Source: Listeria marthii FSL S4-120 | GTDB taxonomy: Bacteria > Bacillota > Bacilli > Lactobacillales > Listeriaceae | Reading direction: 5' to 3' | NCBI GenBank assembly: GCA_000183865.1 | Contig: CM001047.1 | Location: 402,296-407,804 of the forward strand | Length of the DNA: 5,509 bases | Part shown: piece after piece, positions 1 to 4,924 of the stretch | Layout of the letters: every line of letters starts with the position of its first letter | Position numbering within the stretch: position 1 is the first letter of the stretch | Position numbers and translations under genes: made by a program | The notes under the pieces: generated by a model | What the model saw: only the letters and a program-made list of their open reading frames with translations | What the model was told of the DNA's origin: nothing | Database searches by the model: none

Positions 1-487
<487 letters not shown>

Positions 488-531
488 ATGATTTTTAGTT
501 ACATTGTCGCGTAGTAAATCCAGATTTTTTA

Positions 532-540
532 TGCCATAAT
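532..540 (+). promoter_or_regulatory. Candidate extended -10 promoter for the small membrane protein gene
   Basis: TGC followed by CATAAT forms an extended -10 element (TGn plus a hexamer with one mismatch to TATAAT). No good -35 is present at the usual distance, as is common for extended -10 promoters. Transcription would begin near 547, leaving a leader of about 34 bases before the ATG at 581. The gene could instead be read through from the upstream gene, 93 bases away, since no terminator separates them. Confidence 0.35.
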
Positions 541-580
541 TAATAAGCTAAAATGTATTTTTATAAAAGAGTGGTGTGAA

Positions 581-949
581 ATGCGTATTTTTTGTGGGAT
601 TATGTCAATCCAAGCAGGTTTTGTTGGTGCTCTTGCTGAAATACTAAGCCCTGACAGTAAAAAAAATAACTTGTTTATGATACCGGAAGATCTTGCGGCG
701 TCATCAGGCTATTTAATGTCATTAGCGATGATTTTAGCAGGAATTCTAATTATTTGTGCTTACCGAAACGATTTTCTAATATTTATGGCACTAGTTTTAT
801 GGCTCTTTGGACTTATTTTTGGACTAATATTCACCCCGAGCTATTCGGGCTTCTACTTCCGTCCAATCGTATGTTTAGTAAGCTTTTTAATGGGCCTATT
901 TATTTTCACAGATTATACAAGACATCAGGACACGAGCGAGGAAAGGTGA
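581..949 (+). CDS. Small four-helix integral membrane protein, function unknown
   Basis: I do not recognise this 122-residue protein. It is very hydrophobic, with four likely membrane helices at about residues 5-22, 43-61, 65-85 and 95-112. Charged residues are confined to a loop after helix 1 (SPDSKKNN), the short R-N-D turn between helices 2 and 3, and a hydrophilic C-terminal tail rich in Asp, Glu and Arg. There are no obvious catalytic or metal-binding motifs. The chosen ATG is preceded by a modest purine- and GTG-containing ribosome binding region around 566-575. A second in-frame ATG at 602 has no ribosome binding site and would remove part of the first helix. The TGA stop at 947-949 lies inside the ascending stem of the terminator at 942-970, so translation reaches into the hairpin. 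It probably forms a single-gene unit converging on ltrA. Confidence 0.75.
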   Translation: MRIFCGIMSIQAGFVGALAEILSPDSKKNNLFMIPEDLAASSGYLMSLAMILAGILIICAYRNDFLIFMALVLWLFGLIFGLIFTPSYSGFYFRPIVCLVSFLMGLFIFTDYTRHQDTSEER

Positions 950-970
950 GCGAAATGCTCATCTTTTTTT
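942..970 (+). terminator. Rho-independent terminator after the small membrane protein gene
   Basis: The arm AAAGGTGAGC (942-951) pairs with GCTCATCTTT (957-966) through ten pairs, including one G-U wobble, around a five-base loop GAAAT. A run of T continues to 970. The last codon and the stop of the upstream gene are inside the first arm. On the minus strand the same hairpin is followed by TTTCCTCGC, a poor U tract, so it is at best a weak terminator for ltrA. Confidence 0.85.
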
Positions 971-972
971 AT

Positions 973-2088
973 TTACATTCGTGCCGACCGCGAAGTCCCA
1001 AACTGTAAACCAAGATCCACCAGCGCACAAACCAAAATACTCACAAAACTCACAAACAGCGGCAAATCACTATACAAATTAACAAAAAACAGCCCCACCA
1101 ACAGCCCTAATAACAACGCATCTTTCCAAAAAGAAAACGTCACTTCGGCCTTTTTATGAGCAGCAAAAACAAATTGCTTCGAAACAAAAAACACAGCTAC
1201 AGAACCAAATAACATCAACAACAACGCATCTCGCTGCAAATGCCCCTCAAATAACAAATGCAAATTCACAGCAAGCAACATTACCGAAACAATAATAAAG
1301 AAATGCCCGTAAATCAAAAACTGCCCATGCGTCTCCTTATGATGATCAACAATTTTCTCAAAGCTATAAAAATACGATGCCCAAAGCGTACAAATAATTA
1401 AAAAGCCAAGCAACGTATAACCAAGCGTGTATAAATCAAGCGTGTGCCCAACTAATATGGTCGTAATCGCAACAATACTCTCACCAAAAGTAATAATAAC
1501 AAACAAGCCAAAACGCTCAGCCAAATGCGGAAAATCAACTGGCACTTTTCGCAATATTTTAGACAAGAAAATCGGTAAAATAATATCAACAGCAATCCCA
1601 AGATACATCACTAAATAACGCACAAATCCGTCAAAAAACACTGAAGTCGCCGTTGTCAAAACCCCAAGTAGAAAAACACCACCAAGAAGCAGCGCCACTT
1701 TCTGCGCATTTCCCGTCAACTGCCTACTAATCACCAAATACTGAATAACCGTAATCAGCCGAATTCCCAAATAACCAATCAAAAAAGTATAATACGTATT
1801 CGAAAATGTTAAATCAAAACTCGCTGTCATCAGAATCAAGAAAAACATCTGAGGTAACATATAAAGTTCAGGTAGTTTGATCTTTTCCCCAAAGCGATTG
1901 AAAAACATCGTCTGACCAACCCATGCCCAAAACATCGGCGTCACCATTAATAAATACTCACCAAAATAAACAGCCGTTTTATCCGGATGATTATCAACAC
2001 TCAGCAAAAGATGCGTCGTGGAAGCAACAGCAGTAACGAATATTAAATCAAAAAACAGTTCTAACCAAGACACTTTTCTTTCCGCCAT
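973..2088 (-). CDS. ltrA: Low temperature requirement protein A (LtrA), polytopic membrane protein
   Basis: The 371-residue protein is an integral membrane protein with roughly ten hydrophobic helices. It carries the hallmarks of the bacterial LtrA family: the N-terminal WLELFFDLIFV (8-18), the central HLAERFG...ITFGESIV block (188-206), and the HHKETHGQFLIYGHF segment (249-263). The family was named from an L. monocytogenes mutant unable to grow at low temperature; its molecular activity is not established. Length is typical and the frame is intact. The ATG (bases 2086-2088) lies six bases after GGGGTGA (2095-2101 on the plus strand), a strong ribosome binding site, so the start is secure. 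The gene diverges from ung and converges on the small membrane protein gene; its stop is only a few bases from the terminator stem. A role in cold adaptation is family knowledge, not visible in the sequence. Confidence 0.92.
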   Translation of the reverse strand: MAERKVSWLELFFDLIFVTAVASTTHLLLSVDNHPDKTAVYFGEYLLMVTPMFWAWVGQTMFFNRFGEKIKLPELYMLPQMFFLILMTASFDLTFSNTYYTFLIGYLGIRLITVIQYLVISRQLTGNAQKVALLLGGVFLLGVLTTATSVFFDGFVRYLVMYLGIAVDIILPIFLSKILRKVPVDFPHLAERFGLFVIITFGESIVAITTILVGHTLDLYTLGYTLLGFLIICTLWASYFYSFEKIVDHHKETHGQFLIYGHFFIIVSVMLLAVNLHLLFEGHLQRDALLLMLFGSVAVFFVSKQFVFAAHKKAEVTFSFWKDALLLGLLVGLFFVNLYSDLPLFVSFVSILVCALVDLGLQFGTSRSARM

Positions 2089-2122
2089 TTTTCTTCACCC
2101 CACAATATTTTCTCTTTTAAAA

Positions 2123-2131
2123 AGTATACCA
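2123..2131 (-). promoter_or_regulatory. Extended -10 promoter for ltrA
   Basis: Read on the minus strand, TGG followed by TATACT forms an extended -10 element with one mismatch in the hexamer. No good -35 is found 16 to 18 bases upstream, which the extended -10 may compensate for. Transcription would begin near base 2116, giving a leader of under 30 bases before the ltrA ATG. The upstream flank overlaps the region of the divergent ung promoter. Confidence 0.5.
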
Positions 2132-2149
2132 CGCGAATTGCTCAGGCTT

Positions 2150-2179
2150 TTGACAGTTGCTTGCATCGACACGTATAAT
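2150..2179 (+). promoter_or_regulatory. Near-consensus sigma-A promoter for ung
   Basis: TTGACA (2150-2155) and TATAAT (2174-2179) are both perfect housekeeping hexamers with an 18-base spacer, one base over the optimum. Transcription should start near 2186, about 40 bases ahead of the chosen ung start. I see no operator-like repeat across it, which suggests constitutive expression. Confidence 0.88.
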
Positions 2180-2209
2180 TGAAGGACAGAATGATTGAAT
2201 TACTAGGAT

Positions 2210-2216
2210 GGGAGAG
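2210..2216 (+). promoter_or_regulatory. Ribosome binding site deciding the ung start
   Basis: GGGAGAG lies nine bases before the ATG at 2226. The in-frame ATG at 2208 overlaps this element and has only AGG directly against it, so it is unlikely to be used. Initiation at 2226 also gives an N-terminus typical for the family, MKTWDGFL. Confidence 0.75.
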
Positions 2217-2225
2217 AATAAAATA

Positions 2226-2888
2226 ATGAAAACTTGGGATGGATTTTTAGCGCAAGAAGCAAACCAGCCCTATTTTATAGAATTAATGGAAGCAGTCAAG
2301 GAAGCGCGAGCAAACGGAAACGTCTATCCGACAGAGGAAGATATGTTTTCCTGTTTCCGTCTATGTCCTTATGATAAAGTCAAAGTCGTCATTCTTGGTC
2401 AAGACCCATATCACGGTCCCGGACAAGCGCATGGCCTAAGTTTTTCCGTCCAAAAAGGCGTGCGAATCCCACCAAGCCTACGCAATATCTACAAAGAATT
2501 GAAAACGGACCTAGACATCGAACCAGCAGACCACGGCTATCTAGCCAAATGGGCGGAGCAAGGCGTACTACTAATGAACACAAGCTGGAGCGTGGCGGAA
2601 GGCAAAGCTGGTAGCCATAAAAAACTAGGCTGGGCAACATTCACAGAGCATGTTTTAGAAGAATTAAATAATTATGAGCAACCACTCGTATTTATTTTAT
2701 GGGGCAATCACGCCATTAAGGTCGCAAGTGGGATCACAAACCCAAAACATTTACTTATTAAAGACGTACATCCATCCCCACTGGCCGCGAGCCGAGGCTT
2801 TTTCGGAAGCAAACCATTTTCGAAAACCAATGAGTTTCTGGAGGAAAACGGAAGAACACCGATTGAATGGGACTTAAATAAGGCGTAA
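2226..2888 (+). CDS. ung: Uracil-DNA glycosylase, family 1 (Ung)
   Basis: The 220-residue cytosolic enzyme removes uracil from DNA, starting base excision repair of deaminated cytosine or misincorporated dUMP. All family 1 signatures are present: the water-activating motif GQDPYHG (58-64) with catalytic Asp60, the LSFSV uracil-stacking segment (71-75), PPSLRNIYKEL (82-92), the GVLLMN segment (113-118) with the uracil-binding Asn118, and the DNA-intercalation loop HPSPL (182-186) with His182. Length is normal. The usual VLTV after the Asn is SWSV here, and the residues after HPSPL are AAS rather than the common SAH. The start at 2226 is set by the ribosome binding site; a longer reading from 2208 adds six residues. 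Transcription is from the strong promoter at 2150-2179. No clear terminator follows, so some read-through into the NfeD-FloA genes is possible. I recall Listeria carrying two ung genes; this may be the second. Confidence 0.95.
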   Translation: MKTWDGFLAQEANQPYFIELMEAVKEARANGNVYPTEEDMFSCFRLCPYDKVKVVILGQDPYHGPGQAHGLSFSVQKGVRIPPSLRNIYKELKTDLDIEPADHGYLAKWAEQGVLLMNTSWSVAEGKAGSHKKLGWATFTEHVLEELNNYEQPLVFILWGNHAIKVASGITNPKHLLIKDVHPSPLAASRGFFGSKPFSKTNEFLEENGRTPIEWDLNKA

Positions 2889-2950
2889 AAAGTGTGCTAT
2901 TCCAAAATTTTATTTCTTCTATAATATAGTTTTCTACAAAAGTGAAAAAA

Positions 2951-2984
2951 TTTACATAATTCTTGCTAAAAGCTTTTTACATAA
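2951..2984 (+). repeat. Direct repeat TTTACATAA, two copies 25 bases apart
   Basis: TTTACATAA occurs exactly at 2951-2959 and 2976-2984, start-to-start distance 25 bases. The second copy overlaps the proposed -35 of the NfeD-FloA promoter. A pair of identical nine-base words here could be a regulator site, but the region is very AT-rich, so chance is a real alternative. Confidence 0.4.
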
Positions 2985-3004
2985 GGTTTCTTTCATGTTA
3001 TGGT
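2976..3004 (+). promoter_or_regulatory. Candidate promoter for the NfeD-FloA operon
   Basis: TTTACA (2976-2981) as -35 and TATGGT (2999-3004) as -10 are 17 bases apart, with a TG at 2996-2997 giving an extended -10. The -35 has one mismatch and the -10 two. Transcription would begin near 3011, leaving a leader of about 45 bases. The AT-rich 167-base gap after ung also holds a TATAAT at 2920-2925 without a convincing -35, which is an alternative. Confidence 0.4.
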
Positions 3005-3042
3005 TATTATAGGAGAAAGTAAAATTTAAAAAAGTTCCTAAA

Positions 3043-3050
3043 GAAGGTGA
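3043..3050 (+). promoter_or_regulatory. Ribosome binding site deciding the NfeD-like start
   Basis: GAAGGTGA is five bases before TTG at 3056. The longer frame would begin at GTG 3047, but that codon is inside this element and has no other ribosome binding site, so the TTG is the likely start. Confidence 0.75.
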
Positions 3051-3055
3051 CTAGT

Positions 3056-3355
3056 TTGAAGCATAATTTTACAGAAGATGACTTTGTTTATGGAGAATCA
3101 TGGGGACTCGTGCATCGGGGGGTTTTAGAGGACAAAGAAGTAGAAAGAATGAAAGCGCTACGAGACAAAGTAGTAGGTAAAAAAGGCGTAGCACAAACGA
3201 CGCTTAAGCCAATTGGTAGTGTCAGAATAGACGGAGAAGTCTATGAAGCTCGCTTAAAAACAGGTTATTTAGAAGTGGGAAAACCAATAATTGCAGTAGG
3301 TATCGATTTCGGGTACGTACTAGTCAATGAAGATATACAGGAGGGAGAAAAATGA
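3056..3355 (+). CDS. Short soluble NfeD-type OB-fold protein, FloA partner
   Basis: The product is 99 residues from a TTG start. Residues 41-90 fit the C-terminal OB-fold domain of NfeD proteins: the G-x-x-G-x-A-x-T pattern (41-48), L-x-P-x-G-x-V (50-56), DGExYEA (59-65), the G-x-L-x-V-G turn (70-75) and the final strand [10 protein letters not shown] (81-90). Residues 1-40 are charged and not recognised. Long NfeD proteins also carry an N-terminal ClpP-like serine protease and several membrane helices; none of that is here, so the protein should be cytosolic. NfeD OB domains are thought to work with SPFH/flotillin proteins, and the context supports this: the stop overlaps the floA start as ATGA, implying translational coupling and matched amounts. 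It may bind FloA on the inner face of the membrane. The family call is good; the exact role is inference. Confidence 0.82.
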   Translation: MKHNFTEDDFVYGESWGLVHRGVLEDKEVERMKALRDKVVGKKGVAQTTLKPIGSVRIDGEVYEARLKTGYLEVGKPIIAVGIDFGYVLVNEDIQEGEK

Positions 3356-4296
3356 CAATGATTGGACCAATTATTATCGCAGTATTGATTATCATCTTTT
3401 TAATCGTATTTTTCACTTTAGTACCAGTGGGGTTATGGATTAGTGCATTATCCGCACGTGTACCAGTGGGACTAGGGACTTTAATCGGGATGAGATTACG
3501 TCGTGTTGTACCTTCTCGCGTTGTAAAACCATTAATTAAAGCAGTAAAAGCAGGATTAGACTTAGAAGTAAACCAACTTGAAAGTCACTATTTAGCAGGT
3601 GGAGACGTGGATAACACAGTTGATGCGTTAATCGCCGCACACCGCGCAAATATTGAACTAGATTTCAGCCGTGCAGCAGCTATTGACCTTGCTGGACGTG
3701 ACGTACTTGAAGCAGTACAAACTTCCGTAACACCAAAAGTTATCCGTACACCTGAATTTACTGGTGTGGCGCAAAACGGGGTAGAAGTAAAAGTTATCAC
3801 ACAAATTACTGTACAATCGAACATTGAACGTATCGTCGGTGGTGCCGGTGAAGATACAGTTATCGCCCGTGTCGGTGAAGCTGTAGTATCTACAGTCGGT
3901 GAAACAAAAGAACATACAGACGTACTAGAAAATCCAAACAGCATTTCGAAAAAAGTCCAAGAACAAGGACTTGGAGACGGAACTGCCTACACAATTTTAT
4001 CCATTGATATCGCTGAAATGCGTATCGGGGACAACATTAAAGCAAAACTAGACATCGAAAAAGCCAACGCTGACATGGAAGTTGCTCAAGCAGCTGCATC
4101 GAAACGTAAAGCAGAAGCGATTGCCCTAGAACAAGAAAACAGAGCAGCCGTAGTAGCCGCAGAAGCAGAAGTTCCACGTGCGCTTTCTCGCGCTTTAGAA
4201 GAAGGAAACTTAGGCGTAATGGATTACTACAAAATGGAAAATGTACAATCAGATACAGCTATGCGTGAATCGATTGCACACGAAGACGAAAAATAA
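3352..4296 (+). CDS. floA: Flotillin-like protein FloA (YqfA, UPF0365)
   Basis: The 314-residue protein is a membrane-bound scaffold of functional membrane microdomains. In Bacillus, FloA oligomers affect membrane fluidity, signalling and secretion. Visible are a strong hydrophobic segment (about 5-23) running into a second apolar stretch with [10 protein letters not shown] (24-33), the [12 protein letters not shown] segment (47-58), [12 protein letters not shown] (76-87), the band-7-like core with [15 protein letters not shown] (109-123) and [20 protein letters not shown] (158-177), then an Ala/Glu-rich coiled coil (about 230-275) and the conserved [15 protein letters not shown] tail (283-297). 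The start ATG overlaps the upstream stop and sits six bases after GGAGGG (3340-3345); ATG 3358 is possible but less well spaced. It is slightly shorter than the roughly 331 residues of B. subtilis FloA, in the coiled coil and at the C-terminus. It is the middle gene of a three-gene operon. Confidence 0.95.
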   Translation: MTMIGPIIIAVLIIIFLIVFFTLVPVGLWISALSARVPVGLGTLIGMRLRRVVPSRVVKPLIKAVKAGLDLEVNQLESHYLAGGDVDNTVDALIAAHRANIELDFSRAAAIDLAGRDVLEAVQTSVTPKVIRTPEFTGVAQNGVEVKVITQITVQSNIERIVGGAGEDTVIARVGEAVVSTVGETKEHTDVLENPNSISKKVQEQGLGDGTAYTILSIDIAEMRIGDNIKAKLDIEKANADMEVAQAAASKRKAEAIALEQENRAAVVAAEAEVPRALSRALEEGNLGVMDYYKMENVQSDTAMRESIAHEDEK

Positions 4297-4316
4297 ACCT
4301 TGATCTTTTGCAAGAA

Positions 4317-4324
4317 AGAAGGTG
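4317..4324 (+). promoter_or_regulatory. Ribosome binding site deciding the start of the third operon gene
   Basis: AGAAGGTG is six bases before ATG 4331. The in-frame GTG at 4322 forms the end of this element, so the longer reading (three extra residues) is unlikely. Confidence 0.78.
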
Positions 4325-4330
4325 TTTTCA

Positions 4331-4780
4331 ATGGATTTAAGTGATTTTCTGAATAGTGGTTGGGAGAGTGTCTTAGTCGTTCTTGGTATAGTTGGTGTCC
4401 TTATAAATTTCCTTAGTAAAGCCGGTAAAGGGGCAGAAGAGGAAGAGGAGAAAGCGCCACAACAAAGACCGAAATTACGCACGACTCATCAAGCGAGCCA
4501 TACTCAAATCACCAAAAAACCAGAAAAACGTAAAGTATCACAAGGTACTTTTACACAAAATAAAGAACAAGACAAAGTAATTGCCGAACAAAAGGCAACT
4601 CAAGAAAAAATGCTACGAGATATCCGCCGAGAATCCAATGTGGCCAAAGGAAAGAATCTAATTAAAAACACAAGTAATCATCCTAAAAAGGCCCGTAAAT
4701 TACGTGGCAGATTACAAGAAGCAATAATTACGAAGGAAATCCTTGATAAGCCCGTTTCTTTACGGAAAAATCATTTATAA
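4331..4780 (+). CDS. Single-span, highly charged membrane-anchored protein of the FloA operon, function unknown
   Basis: I do not recognise this 149-residue protein. It has a short N-terminus (MDLSDFLNSG), one hydrophobic helix at about 11-29, an acidic patch (GAEEEEEK, 34-41), then a long hydrophilic, strongly basic region rich in Lys, Arg, Gln and Thr. Residues 78-101 could form a short helix or coiled coil. The C-terminus is a compact amphipathic block (125-145) with core LQEAIITKEILDKP (128-141). That block resembles, from memory, a short A-I-I-x-x-E-I-L-x-x-P tail motif seen in other small bacterial membrane proteins; I cannot name the family. With no signal peptidase site, the helix is probably an anchor with the charged part in the cytoplasm. 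It lies 34 bases after floA and ends just before the terminator at 4786, so it is co-transcribed with floA. A FloA accessory or client adaptor is a reasonable guess, no more. Confidence 0.8.
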   Translation: MDLSDFLNSGWESVLVVLGIVGVLINFLSKAGKGAEEEEEKAPQQRPKLRTTHQASHTQITKKPEKRKVSQGTFTQNKEQDKVIAEQKATQEKMLRDIRRESNVAKGKNLIKNTSNHPKKARKLRGRLQEAIITKEILDKPVSLRKNHL

Positions 4781-4785
4781 AAGTT

Positions 4786-4815
4786 GGCCCGAGAACTAAT
4801 TTCTTGGGTCTTTTT
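4786..4815 (+). terminator. Rho-independent terminator of the NfeD-FloA operon
   Basis: GGCCCGAGAA (4786-4795) pairs with TTCTTGGGTC (4801-4810) through ten pairs, two of them G-U wobbles, around the five-base loop CTAAT. Five T follow directly (4811-4815). It begins six bases after the stop of the third operon gene and separates the operon from the P60-type gene. Confidence 0.88.
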
Positions 4816-4867
4816 GTTGCTGTGTCTAATCTGTTACACAATAGCTTCAATTTTTAAAATCCCTGTA

Positions 4868-4879
4868 TTACAACTGTAA
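4868..4879. repeat. Perfect inverted repeat TTACA-AC-TGTAA
   Basis: TTACA (4868-4872) and TGTAA (4875-4879) are exact reverse complements around a two-base centre. The repeat covers the proposed -35 of the P60-type gene. A further TGTTAC lies at 4832-4837. These words resemble the TGTWAH half-site of the WalR cell-wall regulator, although the canonical five-base-spaced direct repeat is absent. Confidence 0.45.
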
Positions 4880-4896
4880 CATTGACCTGATATGCT
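4868..4896 (+). promoter_or_regulatory. Candidate promoter for the P60-type gene
   Basis: TGA followed by TATGCT (4888-4896) is an extended -10 element; TTACAA (4868-4873), 17 bases before the hexamer, is a weak -35. Transcription would begin near 4903 with a leader of about 22 bases containing the ribosome binding site. The alternative pair TTGACC (4882-4887) and TATAAA (4904-4909) would start transcription within the ribosome binding site, so I prefer the first. Confidence 0.48.
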
Positions 4897-4912
4897 GTGT
4901 GTATATAAAAAA

Positions 4913-4918
4913 GGGGTG
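4913..4918 (+). promoter_or_regulatory. Ribosome binding site deciding the P60-type TTG start
   Basis: GGGGTG lies six bases before TTG 4925. An in-frame GTG at 4916 is inside this element and can be discounted. No ATG with a ribosome binding site occurs early in the frame; the first in-frame ATG falls within the signal peptide. Confidence 0.75.
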
Positions 4919-4924
4919 CGTGGA

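Noticed and set aside
754..1008. Plus-strand open frame overlapping the end of the small membrane protein gene
   Set aside because: It runs through the terminator into the end of ltrA and duplicates the membrane gene in another frame; no credible start signal.
2389..2640. Minus-strand open frame within ung
   Set aside because: It is antisense to the conserved catalytic part of Ung and shows no independent ribosome binding site or recognisable domain.
2919..2929. Palindrome CTATAATATAG between ung and the NfeD-like gene
   Set aside because: Perfect, but composed of A and T apart from its end bases in a very AT-rich gap, with no -35 at a proper distance; chance is likely.
2965..2978. Possible ung terminator at GCTAAAAGC followed by T
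   Set aside because: The stem would be only three pairs; too weak to call a terminator.
3011..3020. AGGAGAAAGT, resembling a ribosome binding site for an upstream peptide
   Set aside because: No ATG, GTG or TTG follows at a suitable distance, so no leader peptide is supported.
3588..3944. Overlapping minus-strand open frames within floA
   Set aside because: Ser/Thr/Cys-rich translations with no family resemblance, opposite a strongly conserved coding sequence; shadows of floA codon use.
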